Below, piece by piece: positions 40,139 to 48,706 of a stretch of DNA of 64,000 nt. This DNA comes from Companilactobacillus insicii. Its GTDB lineage: Bacteria > Bacillota > Bacilli > Lactobacillales > Lactobacillaceae. The stretch covers positions 1-64,000 of the forward strand of contig NZ_RHNU01000011.1 in the NCBI RefSeq assembly GCF_003946015.1, written 5' to 3'. The notes under the pieces are model-generated. The model was given only the letters and a program-made list of their open reading frames with translations. It had not been told where the DNA came from and searched no databases. Position numbers and translations under genes: made by a program. Numbering within the stretch: the first letter of the stretch is position 1; each line of letters begins with the position of its first letter.

Positions 40139-41101
40139 TTATACTGGTGTATTTTCAAGTTTATTTATAGGATAATGGATTTTCTCACCATTTGAGAATC
40201 GTACCGCCTCTTCAGCAACCTTACGCTTCAATTCACTTGCAGCCTCTTCTGAATACCAAGCCATATGCGGTGTAACAATCAAATTATCGCGACTGAATAA
40301 CTTATTATCAGACGGAACCGGTTCATTTTCCATACAATCGATTCCTGCACCAGCGATTTCACCATTTATTAGGGCCTTGTCTAAATCATTTTCATTAATG
40401 ATACCTCCACGAGCAACATTAATAATTACTGCTGAGTCTTTCATCTTCTTGAATGTTTCGTAGCTAAATAAACCGATATTTCCATCTGAAGGAATATGAA
40501 GAGAAATTGCATCTGAATTCTCAATCAGTTTTTCCAAACTAACTGAATCAATATAGTTGAACTCTTCTGATTTCTTAAAATATGGATCATATCCCATAAT
40601 ATTGAATCCTAGTGCATGTGCCTTAGATGCAAAATTGCGACCAATTCTTCCTAAGCCAACAACTCCGACCGTTTGTTTGCTAAAGCGATGAATTGGAATT
40701 GATTTTTGATAATCCCATTTATTATTTTTTGTATTATCATTCATCATAATAATTTTTCTCTTAAGACTTAGCAATAATGCAATAGCATGATCCGCCACTT
40801 CATTCATTCCATAATCAGGGACATTTCCGACTTGAATTCCATGTTTCGTGGCCTCTAGTAGATCAATTGTATCAACTCCAACACCATATCTAACTACATA
40901 TTTCAAAGATGGAATTGCATCCATTACTTTTTTAGTGATTTTTGCGTATTGAACTATAAAAATTTCGCCATCACCACATTGATCAATTACTTCATCTTCA
41001 CTTTTTGCATTACACAGAGTTACTTCCATTCCTGCATCAGCGAAAACTTTTTTTTCAATATCAACACTATCGTGATCACAATCAGTAATATAAACTTTCA
41101 T
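40139..41101 (-). CDS. D-isomer-specific 2-hydroxyacid dehydrogenase (CtBP/PGDH-like)
   Basis: This 320-residue NAD-dependent dehydrogenase oxidises or reduces a 2-hydroxy/2-keto acid. NAD motif VGVVGLGRIGRNFASKAHALG; catalytic Arg in INVARGGIINENDL, Glu in CMENEPVPS, His in VTPHMAWYSEEAA. The HxAWYSEE ending is typical of the C-terminal-binding-protein-like branch. In this locus it probably acts on a hexonate or on a keto-acid intermediate. CAGGAG precedes the ATG, 21 bp after the SDR stop. Confidence 0.88.
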   Translation of the reverse strand: MKVYITDCDHDSVDIEKKVFADAGMEVTLCNAKSEDEVIDQCGDGEIFIVQYAKITKKVMDAIPSLKYVVRYGVGVDTIDLLEATKHGIQVGNVPDYGMNEVADHAIALLLSLKRKIIMMNDNTKNNKWDYQKSIPIHRFSKQTVGVVGLGRIGRNFASKAHALGFNIMGYDPYFKKSEEFNYIDSVSLEKLIENSDAISLHIPSDGNIGLFSYETFKKMKDSAVIINVARGGIINENDLDKALINGEIAGAGIDCMENEPVPSDNKLFSRDNLIVTPHMAWYSEEAASELKRKVAEEAVRFSNGEKIHYPINKLENTPV

Positions 41102-41122
41102 GATTTCATCTCCTGTATTTTG

Positions 41123-41887
41123 TTATTTAACTAGATATCCGCCATCAACCGGAATAATTGCTCCATTGATATAATTCGATGCATCAGATGCCAACCAAAC
41201 AACTGGACCCTTCATATCTTCTGGTTGTCCCCAAGCTTTGGCAGGAATTCTGTTTGTAATTGCTTCATAACGAGGATTGGCTGGATCTAATAACGCAGTA
41301 TTCATTTCAGTTGCCATATATCCTGGTGCCAATGCATTAACATTAATACCTTTTTCAGCCCATTCGTTACATAATGCCTTTGTTAATTGGGCAACTCCAC
41401 CTTTAGATGCTGCGTATGCCGGTACAGTATAACCACCAAAGAATGAAAGCATTGAAGCAATATTAATTATTTTCCCAGTACTGTCCTGTGCAATAAATTG
41501 TTGTCCCGCTAATTTACAAAGTCCAAACACCGCACGTAAGTTAACATTAATTACAAAATCCCAATCTTTCATAGGGAATTCTTCACTCTTATGTCTACGT
41601 TGAACGCCAGCACCATTTACCAAAATATCCAGATGATCACCTAATTCTTTAATGGCTTCTTTAAACGCCTCTTCACGTTTACTATCATCACCTAAATCAG
41701 CAATTACGGCATGACACTTGAATCCTTTTTTTGCGAAGTCATCCGCTACTGTAACCGCCTTAGGATTAATATCTAAGATTGTAACTTCTGCTCCTGCTTC
41801 CATTAATCCCTCTGCCATACCATTGCTTAGTCCTTGTGCAGCTCCAGTAACAATTGCCTTTTTTCCTGTCAAATCATTTAAGTTCAT
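41123..41887 (-). CDS. SDR oxidoreductase, gluconate 5-dehydrogenase/KduD-like
   Basis: This 254-residue classical SDR starts at an ATG with GGAGG. Motifs: VTGAAQGLSNGMAEGL (cofactor), NGAG, catalytic ASMLSFFGGYTVPAYAASKGG, and C-terminal NYINGAIIPVDGGYLVK. It is clearly related to the 34687 protein (shared SMLSF-GG---P-Y-A-K), which suggests two steps at neighbouring carbons of one sugar acid, or paralogue divergence. It follows the MFS gene with 1 bp between. Confidence 0.87.
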   Translation of the reverse strand: MNLNDLTGKKAIVTGAAQGLSNGMAEGLMEAGAEVTILDINPKAVTVADDFAKKGFKCHAVIADLGDDSKREEAFKEAIKELGDHLDILVNGAGVQRRHKSEEFPMKDWDFVINVNLRAVFGLCKLAGQQFIAQDSTGKIINIASMLSFFGGYTVPAYAASKGGVAQLTKALCNEWAEKGINVNALAPGYMATEMNTALLDPANPRYEAITNRIPAKAWGQPEDMKGPVVWLASDASNYINGAIIPVDGGYLVK

Positions 41888-41888
41888 T

Positions 41889-43142
41889 TTATTTTCCTCC
41901 TATATTTAAGGCTTCCATATTAGTAATTTTTTTGTGAGAATCTAAATATCTATTTAGCAACGCCAGCAAGATCATCGCTACTGCTACCATAACCAACATA
42001 ATGATGAATACAGGTACATATGAACCTGTACTTTCGTAAATTTTGCTTGAACCATAAGATCCTATAAACACTGAGATAATTCCATAACTGTTAATAACGC
42101 CAAAGTTTAGTGCCATATTTTTAAGACCCCAAACTGTTTTTGTGAAATAAGTCATTACAATAAGTATTGATCCGAATGACATACCACACAGTAAACATCC
42201 TAAAGACAAAATCAAAACATTATTATTTTGTTCAGATAATAGTAATAAACCTATTGCAACAACGTATAAACAGTTAGAAAACAACATCGTCTTTTTTCTT
42301 CCAAATTTATCTAATACAAAACCACCTATTAAACGTCCGCCACCGTTACCTAAACTAACCAAGCCAACAATTATGGCTGCTAAAGTGGCTTCAATATGAT
42401 GCTGATCAGGTAAACTCTTGCCAATACCTAAAATTCCTAATCCAACTCCACCCAATAAAATCATCCATAGATAGAATAAGTAGAAAACTGGATCATGTAG
42501 CATATCGTGAAAATCCTTATCTTCAACATCGGCTGAAGAATCTGTTTTAATAGCTTTGACCTCAACAATATGATCTTCAATAGTAGGATTCTTAATGATA
42601 AATGAACTAAATACTACTAATCCTGAAAAAATCAAACCAATTGCGACAAACACCGGTCTCCACGGTAGAACTGCATATATCTTTGTAATAATTGGGCCTA
42701 ATATAAAAGCACCCATTCCATAGCTCATCAGCAAAGCGCCCTGAGCTTTCCCTACTTTATCGGGATACCAAGCAGTAATAGTAGGCAAAATCCCGTTATA
42801 AACAAACCCGATACCTAAGCTTGTCAACACTCCATATAATGTATATACAACTAATAAATCATATGGATCATTAGCAAAGGCCGAACCAACAAAACCAACA
42901 AATATTAAAACAGCTCCCAAATTAAAAACCATCTTAACCGTATGCTGCTTTAATAATCTTCCTGCAATAATATTTCCAATCGTGAAACTTATTATAGAAA
43001 GTACGAAAATCATCGAAAGTTCAGATGGTTTCCAATTAAATTCATTTTTCAAAGGAACCATAACTATTGTGTATGCATATATCAAACCTAATGAAAGCAA
43101 TAATATACATGCATCCAACAAAAGATATTTTCTTTTTTCCAC
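41889..43142 (-). CDS. MFS transporter (OFA/monocarboxylate-like)
   Basis: This 417-residue, 12-helix permease opens the sugar-acid operon. The N-terminal half has LGIGFVYNGILPTITAWYPDKVGKAQG, the OFA/MCT-type signature between helices 4 and 5. A central cytosolic loop of about 40 residues and the second-half GNGGGRLIGGFVLDKFGRKK follow. Such carriers move organic anions, fitting uptake of a sugar acid. Start is GTG with GAGGCG about 8 bp upstream. A cre-like site (43180-43193) is 38 bp upstream. Confidence 0.87.
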   Translation of the reverse strand: MEKRKYLLLDACILLLSLGLIYAYTIVMVPLKNEFNWKPSELSMIFVLSIISFTIGNIIAGRLLKQHTVKMVFNLGAVLIFVGFVGSAFANDPYDLLVVYTLYGVLTSLGIGFVYNGILPTITAWYPDKVGKAQGALLMSYGMGAFILGPIITKIYAVLPWRPVFVAIGLIFSGLVVFSSFIIKNPTIEDHIVEVKAIKTDSSADVEDKDFHDMLHDPVFYLFYLWMILLGGVGLGILGIGKSLPDQHHIEATLAAIIVGLVSLGNGGGRLIGGFVLDKFGRKKTMLFSNCLYVVAIGLLLLSEQNNNVLILSLGCLLCGMSFGSILIVMTYFTKTVWGLKNMALNFGVINSYGIISVFIGSYGSSKIYESTGSYVPVFIIMLVMVAVAMILLALLNRYLDSHKKITNMEALNIGGK

Positions 43143-43179
43143 CTATAGCTCGCCTCTTTCCAAAATATAAATATTTTTG

Positions 43180-43193
43180 AGTAAGCGCTTACC
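43180..43193. promoter_or_regulatory. cre-like site upstream of the sugar-acid operon
   Basis: AGTAAGCGCTTACC contains the perfect 12-bp palindrome GTAAGCGCTTAC; it matches the cre consensus in 12 of 14 positions, missing the outer T and A. Confidence 0.55.
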
Positions 43194-43211
43194 CTCAGAA
43201 TAAAAAATAAA

Positions 43212-43247
43212 TCATCTGATGAATTAAAACTAGCATACATCAGATGA
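43212..43247 (-). terminator. hairpin after the FadR-type regulator gene
   Basis: A perfect 10-bp stem TCATCTGATG/CATCAGATGA with a 16-nt loop is followed on the minus strand by TTTATTTTTTA. It could also bind the regulator, since each arm is itself nearly palindromic. Confidence 0.6.
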
Positions 43248-43257
43248 CTTTGTCAAT

Positions 43258-43938
43258 TTATTTTTTTATCAATCCCTTAAAAGCTAATCTATTATTAGAC
43301 ATATGAACCATCATTGCATCATGTGCCAACACTGGATTGTGAGCCTCTATAGATTGACATATTTCCCGATGAATTTTAACAGTAAACTTTTTTGCATCTT
43401 CATCAGTATAATTTTTGTTGAATAACGAAATGGAGGTGTTAATAATAGGCAAAATATATGAATATGCCATGTTATCACTGGCTTTTGCAATCAATGAATG
43501 AAACTCGATATCTAAATTAACATGATCATTATTGCCTGCACTAAACGATTCCTCTATTTTCTTTGCAAGTAAATTTATTTCACTTATTTGTTCATCTGTC
43601 GCATTTGTAGCTGCGAGTGCCGCTACCTCAGGCTCTAGAACGTAACGCATATCATAAAAATCACTTATCATTTTTGTTTTATCACGTATCATTGTCAAGC
43701 CAAACGGATCAGTTGAACGTCCTTCTTTTTCACTGACATAAGTACCCGATCCTTGCCTTACTTCTAAAATATTTCTAGAAATCAAAATTCTTATTGCTTC
43801 TCTAAAAGTACTTCTACCAACGTCTAAAGCCGTTGATAACGTATACTCATTTGGAAGTTTTTCACCCGGCTGAATATTATTATTTTTTATATATACAATA
43901 ATCTTATCAGTGGTTTGTTCTACCAAATTTTGTGCCAT
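43258..43938 (-). CDS. FadR-subfamily GntR regulator of the sugar-acid locus
   Basis: This 226-residue regulator has an N-terminal GntR winged helix (YIKNNNIQPGEKLPNEYTLS...VGRSTFREAIRIL...VRQGSGTYV) and a C-terminal all-helical FCD domain (about 85-220) with the metal-site pattern D...H (LDIEFHSLIAKAS; HREICQSIEAHNP; HMSNNRLAF). FCD regulators respond to organic acids or sugar acids such as gluconate, glucuronate or KDG. It is the gene upstream of the MFS-led operon in the same direction and is its obvious regulator. GGAGAAAAG precedes the ATG. Confidence 0.9.
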   Translation of the reverse strand: MAQNLVEQTTDKIIVYIKNNNIQPGEKLPNEYTLSTALDVGRSTFREAIRILISRNILEVRQGSGTYVSEKEGRSTDPFGLTMIRDKTKMISDFYDMRYVLEPEVAALAATNATDEQISEINLLAKKIEESFSAGNNDHVNLDIEFHSLIAKASDNMAYSYILPIINTSISLFNKNYTDEDAKKFTVKIHREICQSIEAHNPVLAHDAMMVHMSNNRLAFKGLIKK

Positions 43939-43954
43939 ATCTTTTCTCCTAATT

Positions 43955-44027
43955 CATCATATGTATTTACTAAACAATTTTTAATATATATTTATATATA
44001 TTCATTATACTACATTTACATATGATG
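43955..44027. promoter_or_regulatory. spaced inverted repeat upstream of the FadR-type gene
   Basis: CATCATATGT (43955-43964) and its exact complement ACATATGATG (44018-44027) flank the presumed promoter of the regulator. They may be two operator half-sites for autoregulation. This is inference from position and symmetry only. Confidence 0.35.
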
Positions 44028-44072
44028 ACTTATTAAAAATATGCAATTGAATCTACTAATACATAAAATACA

Positions 44073-44723
44073 TTATTGAGGAATAATATTATAATCAATT
44101 ATTTTAAAGTTATTATTGGTTAATCTCGTCTTAGTAATACTTCCGTTATCTGGAAAGGTATCTTCTAATCTAATTACAGAACTGGAATATTCCAAAATAA
44201 TAGTTTCAATCAAAGTGCCATGTGTAACAACAAGTATTCTGGAATCTATAGAATTTTCTTTTCGTAGTTGATTTAAGCCCTTGTTAAAGCGGATTAACAA
44301 ATCATCAGAGTTTTCAGCATATCCCCATGGATCAGCCTTCTTCATAATATCTCTTGTAAATTTCATTGAATATTTTTTAGCAAGATCAATCTGATTATCA
44401 AATCCGTATGGTTCCGCCAGTTTCTTCTATAGTTCAGTACTGTTTAATCCTTCTAATGAACCGAATGATATCTCTCGAAAGTTCTTATTAATATGTATAT
44501 CTAAGTCGCTTACTCTGTTTTCATCTTTAATAATTTGAGCAGTATCAATCGCTCTTTTTAAATCTGAGCTATATAGAGCGTCATAATGTGTATTTCGAAG
44601 ATAGTATCCAGTTTTCTTTAAAACCTGTATTCCTTCATCCGTCAAAGGTGCATCTGACCATCCTTGCATCTTATCCATTAAATTAAATAAAGTTTGTCCA
44701 TGTCTTATAAAATCTATTTCCAA
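44073..44723 (-). pseudogene. histidine phosphatase (copy 3) interrupted by an in-frame stop
   Basis: The 651-bp reading frame equals 217 codons and matches the two phosphatases at 26669 and 27372 from end to end, with FIRHGQTLFN, KMQGWSDAPLTDEG, YSSDLKRAIDTA and VVTHGTLIETI. A TAG (44427-44429) follows STEL and is followed in the same frame by KKLAEPYGFDN. The copy-2 protein has tryptophan at this point (IWKTICEPYG), so TGG to TAG is the simplest explanation. The start is a TTG after AGGATAGATAA. No frameshift is present. The rest is intact, so decay is recent, or the stop is read through. Confidence 0.88.
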
Positions 44724-44779
44724 TTATCTATCCTCCATGAAAAGAATGAGGAATGTCATATAAAGACACTCCCCATATA

Positions 44780-46039
44780 TTATTTATTATCAACAATTGC
44801 TACGCTTTGACTTGTTCCTAATCTAGATGCACCATTTTTAATCATATTCATTGCATCATCATAAGTATGGATTCCTCCTGAAGCTTTAACCAACGTTCCA
44901 TTACCGACATTATCTTTAAGTATTGCAACATCACTTGCTTTCGCACCGCTTGAAGAAAAACCAGTTGAGGTTTTAACATAATCAGCTCCATTATTAGAAA
45001 CTAATTTTGCGGCCTTAGCTTTTTCAACGTCTGTAAGAAATGATGTTTCAATGATTACTTTTAATATTCTTTTACTACCATGAGCTAATTTGACCAGTCT
45101 ATTAATTTCATTACCAACATATGAATAATTACCAGCTTTAAACATTCCAATATTCATGACCATATCTAATTCATCAGCACCATTCTGAATTGCGTTCTCC
45201 AACTCAAATTCCTTAACGGTTGTAGTATTAGCTCCCAACGGAAAGCCTATAACAGTAGCTGTTTTAACTTTTGAACCTTTTAATTTTGAACTAACAAATT
45301 CTACCCAAACGGGGTTTACCATAACTGAACAAAAATTATTTTCTTTAGCTTCATTTACTACTCTTTCTACATCATTTTTTGTTGCATCGGGAGATAATAA
45401 TGTGTGATCTATATACCCACATATGGATATTTCCCCCTGAACCATATCAGAAATTTGGTCAATAATACCTGAGTAATCAACTTTAGAAAAATCAGAAACA
45501 TCTACCTTGAAGACTTTTCCTAGAGCAAATTCATCATATTTTTTGACTTTCAAAAACTTTTTTAGTTCTTCCTTTGAGGGATTTATGTCAGCTTTACTCC
45601 TATCTTTTAATACATCTCCTTTGTGATAGTGATTCATAAGATGTCCTAAATGTCGTTCTGGATCTAAATCTCTTTTCAATTGACGTTCATATAACGTATC
45701 AAAATCTGCCGTTAAAACTACAGATATATCTTGATAACAAAATTCATCACTTAATCTTTTTAAGGTTCCCCATTGTTTAAAACTAAACGGATAGTCTGAA
45801 ATAATCGAGTTTCCTTTTTTCATTTCAATTCTTACTTTCTCCAAGTAAAGTTGAAGTGCTTCATAATCAAGCATTTCTTTTTCACTAGCATTATCAAAAC
45901 CATATTTGTCATACAGAAATTCTTTCTCAACATCTATTGATAATTCCGTAAATCCTGTAATCTTTTTTTGTATCATTCTATCAAAATATGACTTACCAGT
46001 ACCTGGTGATCCTGCCATCAACAACAATGTTTTTTTCAT
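44780..46039 (-). CDS. P-loop kinase fused to deoxyribose-phosphate aldolase
   Basis: This 419-residue two-domain protein is unusual. Residues 1-200 form a P-loop kinase-like domain: Walker A GSPGTGKS (10-17), SIDVEKEF, a Walker-B-like ISDYPF and an Arg-rich lid (RQLKRDLDPERH), of the AAA_33/zeta-like small-molecule kinase type. Residues 205-419 are a complete DeoC: IDHTLLSPDAT, Asp292 in ELDMVMNIG, Schiff-base Lys356 in YVKTSTGFSS and Lys385 in VKASGGIHT. DeoC cleaves 2-deoxyribose 5-phosphate to acetaldehyde and glyceraldehyde 3-phosphate. The fusion suggests phosphorylation and cleavage of a deoxy sugar in one enzyme. It is the last gene of the PTS operon, after a partial terminator. GAGGAG precedes the ATG. 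Confidence 0.88.
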   Translation of the reverse strand: MKKTLLLMAGSPGTGKSYFDRMIQKKITGFTELSIDVEKEFLYDKYGFDNASEKEMLDYEALQLYLEKVRIEMKKGNSIISDYPFSFKQWGTLKRLSDEFCYQDISVVLTADFDTLYERQLKRDLDPERHLGHLMNHYHKGDVLKDRSKADINPSKEELKKFLKVKKYDEFALGKVFKVDVSDFSKVDYSGIIDQISDMVQGEISICGYIDHTLLSPDATKNDVERVVNEAKENNFCSVMVNPVWVEFVSSKLKGSKVKTATVIGFPLGANTTTVKEFELENAIQNGADELDMVMNIGMFKAGNYSYVGNEINRLVKLAHGSKRILKVIIETSFLTDVEKAKAAKLVSNNGADYVKTSTGFSSSGAKASDVAILKDNVGNGTLVKASGGIHTYDDAMNMIKNGASRLGTSQSVAIVDNK

Positions 46040-46061
46040 AATTATTTCTCCTCTTTAAAAT

Positions 46062-46097
46062 AAAAAAGAGATCCTGTTATCAGCAGAATCTCTTTTT
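46062..46097 (-). terminator. terminator/attenuator between the class II aldolase and the kinase-DeoC fusion
   Basis: A stem of about 14 bp (AAAAAGAGATCCTG with CAGAATCTCTTTTT, one mismatch) ends in a T run on the minus strand. It would reduce, not necessarily abolish, expression of the fusion gene. Confidence 0.7.
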
Positions 46098-46101
46098 ATT
46101 T

Positions 46102-46965
46102 TTATTCTGTAACTGCTGGAATTGGGCTTTTCTTATTCATAAATAAATCAATTTTATGTTTAATAATGTCATGTACAGCTTTATTACATGGAATAATATT
46201 ATTTCTAAGAGAATTATTTACTTCTGTCTTACCAAAGTATTCTTGTGCTGTCTTTGTCCAAGCAACTAATAGTTCTGTACCAACATTAAATTTACGAATT
46301 CCATTTTCAGTTAGACGATGATAATCATCTTCGTTAACACCTGTACCACCATGAACAACTAGTGGTTTATCGATATCTGAATGAATTTCTTCAAGCAATG
46401 GGAAGTTTAATTTTGTCTTTGATTGGAATTGACCGTGATGTGTACCAATACCGACAGCCAATGCGTCAACATCACATTCCTTAACGAATTCCACAGCATC
46501 TTTGGGATCAGTATATTGACCTTCTTTAACGGTAAATCCTTCTTCTGTACCACCAATAGTACCAATTTCAGCTTCTACGGAAGCACCATGACCATGCGCA
46601 TATTCAATTACTCGCTTGGTCTTAGCAATATTTTCCTTAAATGGTAATAATGATCCATCAAACATTACTGAACTATACCCTGCGTCAATAGCATCTTTAA
46701 TATCGGTCAAATCTTTAGCATGATCTAGATGCAATACAACATCCACAGCTTCTTTATCTGACATTGATTTACATACAGCAACAAAGTTACTCATTCCTAC
46801 ATAGCGAGCTGTTGATACACTTGTTTGAATAATAATTGGTGAACCTGAATCACGTGCTGCTTCAATCATACTTGGTACCATTTCCAAGTTATGTGCATTA
46901 AATGCTCCAACTGTATAATCTAATTCTTCTGCTTCTTTTAATACTGATGCTAATGTTTTATACAT
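46102..46965 (-). CDS. class II ketose-bisphosphate aldolase
   Basis: This 287-residue zinc-dependent aldolase is of the FbaA/GatY/KbaY/IolJ family. Zinc ligands and catalytic residues are in VVLHLDHAKD, EAEIGTIGG, GIGTHHGQF and VVHGGTGV. It cleaves a ketose bisphosphate or a related ketose phosphate into dihydroxyacetone phosphate and an aldehyde. The GTHHG string (GTAHG in most) may reflect a substrate difference. In a PTS operon a tagatose- or deoxyketose-type substrate is more likely than housekeeping fructose bisphosphate. GGAGG precedes the ATG. Confidence 0.9.
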   Translation of the reverse strand: MYKTLASVLKEAEELDYTVGAFNAHNLEMVPSMIEAARDSGSPIIIQTSVSTARYVGMSNFVAVCKSMSDKEAVDVVLHLDHAKDLTDIKDAIDAGYSSVMFDGSLLPFKENIAKTKRVIEYAHGHGASVEAEIGTIGGTEEGFTVKEGQYTDPKDAVEFVKECDVDALAVGIGTHHGQFQSKTKLNFPLLEEIHSDIDKPLVVHGGTGVNEDDYHRLTENGIRKFNVGTELLVAWTKTAQEYFGKTEVNNSLRNNIIPCNKAVHDIIKHKIDLFMNKKSPIPAVTE

Positions 46966-46981
46966 TATATAAATCCTCCAA

Positions 46982-47377
46982 TTAGTAATTTGATTTTAAG
47001 ACACGTTTTGAAATACTCATTAAATCGTCCATCTTACCAACATACTTTTGAATATCATCATCATCCTTTTTGTAAGCTGCTTCTTTTCTTTTTTCTTCAT
47101 ATAATCTAAGTAACGCGTTATATGCATCTCCAAATTGTTCTTTTTCAGCCAGACTATCTTCGTAATATTTAATTGCATTATCTTTATCATCAAGTTTTTC
47201 ATACGTGGATCCTAAACTATTTAAAGTAACAATTTTGTCATTACCAGATTGACCTTTTAAAGCAGATTTCAATGATTTGATTTCATTATTCAGATTGTTT
47301 TTTTCTTCATCGGTTAATTGAACTTTTGTCTCCTCAACTGGTTTTTTGTCTTTTTTATTTTTAAATAAGCCAAACAT
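46982..47377 (-). CDS. small TPR-like protein of the PTS operon
   Basis: This 131-residue soluble, highly charged protein starts MFGLFKNKKDKKP and contains at least one tetratricopeptide-like helix pair (LGSTYEKLDDKDNAIKYYED, then FGDAYNALLRLYEEKRKEA). No enzyme motif is seen. Small TPR proteins of this kind recur in PTS operons of lactobacilli, as far as I recall, with no known role; a scaffold for the enzymes or an anchor to the permease is possible. AAGGAGG precedes the ATG, 11 bp after the IIC stop. Confidence 0.7.
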   Translation of the reverse strand: MFGLFKNKKDKKPVEETKVQLTDEEKNNLNNEIKSLKSALKGQSGNDKIVTLNSLGSTYEKLDDKDNAIKYYEDSLAEKEQFGDAYNALLRLYEEKRKEAAYKKDDDDIQKYVGKMDDLMSISKRVLKSNY

Positions 47378-47388
47378 TTTTTACCTCC

Positions 47389-48678
47389 TTAAACTGCTTT
47401 AAGAATTGGTGAGATTATCCATGCGTACATTAGACAAGCAACAATTGTATCTGAATCTGTTGCTGATGCATTTGTAAATCCCATATGTGTTAGAACTCCA
47501 ACTAATAGAGCGGGTAATAATGTAATAAATAATCCGTGAATAACACCACCGATAATTGCACCACGGCGTCCACCAACAGCATTACCAAAAATACCTGCAG
47601 TACCACCAGCAAAGAAGTTCGTTAACATACCTGGTAAAATAACGGCTAAACCAAATACTGGTAAGAAAAACATCCCTATTACAGTACCGATAGTTGTTGT
47701 TATAAATCCAATAATCACTGAATTAGGTGAGTATGGAAATAGTACTGGGCAATCTAGAGCAGGCTTTGAATTTGGAACAAGCTTCATAGCAATACCACGG
47801 AATGCTGGAACAATTTCACCAAGTAATAGTCTTACTCCGGCAAGCAATACATAAACACCAACAACGAATTGAATTGCTTGTAAGAATGCGAACATCATAT
47901 AATTCATTCCACCAGCACCGATTGATCCGTATTTAGGACCAGCAAATGCTGCAGTTATAAGATACAAAGGAACCATAACTACCATGACTGATAAGTATGT
48001 GTCTTGCATAAATTCCAAGCTCTTAGGTAACTTAACATCTTCAAGTGAATGCTTCTTTTCTCCACGCTCACCGAACAACCATGCAGCACCAGATTCAACC
48101 ATATATCCAACAGTACAAAAGTGACCTAGGGCTATTGCATCATTTCCTGTAATTTTCCTAACGATTGGTTGTGCAATTGCCGGCATTGCAACAGCAAAGA
48201 TACCACCAATGACACTTCCAAGAGCTATTAATGGGAAACCCGTCAAACCAGCAGCATGTCCACCAATAGTAGTCATAGTTGCCATCCATAGAAGAGCCTG
48301 ACCTGTTAAGAAAATATATTTCCATGGACTAAATCTCGCAATTATAATATTTACAATAAAAATTCCTAAAAATGTTAAAGCTATTTCATTTCCTAGTCCC
48401 AATTGATTCATTGCTTGGCCATTTATAGCTTCAATACTGGGTACAATTCCCGTCAAATGGAAACCATGAGAGAATATTTTTCCAAAGTAGGTCAAACTAG
48501 CAACAATGATAGAAGAACCAGCGGACAAAACTTCAAATCCCAGTAATGTTTTAAACGTTCCACTAAGTACGCTACCAAAAGATTTTCGTTGTAAAATCAA
48601 ACCCAATGCGGCAATTAAAGCAATCGTTATCGCAGCTTGAGTCAAAATATTATCAATAATGAACTTAATAACAGCCAT
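47389..48678 (-). CDS. PTS transporter subunit IIC, ascorbate/UlaA (SgaT) type
   Basis: This 429-residue integral membrane permease has 11-12 helices and belongs to the PTS-AG superfamily (UlaA). Marks are the N-terminal TQAAITIALIAALGLILQRKS, the substrate-site MVESGAAWLFGERG, and PALDCPVLFPYSPNSVIIGF. It moves its sugar with phosphorylation by the IIB gene at 48707. UlaA homologues also take up pentitols and other five- or six-carbon compounds, so ascorbate should not be assumed; no ulaG lactonase is present. AAGGGGTGA precedes the ATG. Confidence 0.9.
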   Translation of the reverse strand: MAVIKFIIDNILTQAAITIALIAALGLILQRKSFGSVLSGTFKTLLGFEVLSAGSSIIVASLTYFGKIFSHGFHLTGIVPSIEAINGQAMNQLGLGNEIALTFLGIFIVNIIIARFSPWKYIFLTGQALLWMATMTTIGGHAAGLTGFPLIALGSVIGGIFAVAMPAIAQPIVRKITGNDAIALGHFCTVGYMVESGAAWLFGERGEKKHSLEDVKLPKSLEFMQDTYLSVMVVMVPLYLITAAFAGPKYGSIGAGGMNYMMFAFLQAIQFVVGVYVLLAGVRLLLGEIVPAFRGIAMKLVPNSKPALDCPVLFPYSPNSVIIGFITTTIGTVIGMFFLPVFGLAVILPGMLTNFFAGGTAGIFGNAVGGRRGAIIGGVIHGLFITLLPALLVGVLTHMGFTNASATDSDTIVACLMYAWIISPILKAV

Positions 48679-48706
48679 AACTCGTCACCCCTTATTCCAA
48701 TTTAAT

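Noticed and set aside
43212-43247. Operator for the FadR-type regulator
   Set aside because: The repeat fits a hairpin followed by a U-rich tract just after that regulator's stop, so a terminator is the simpler reading.
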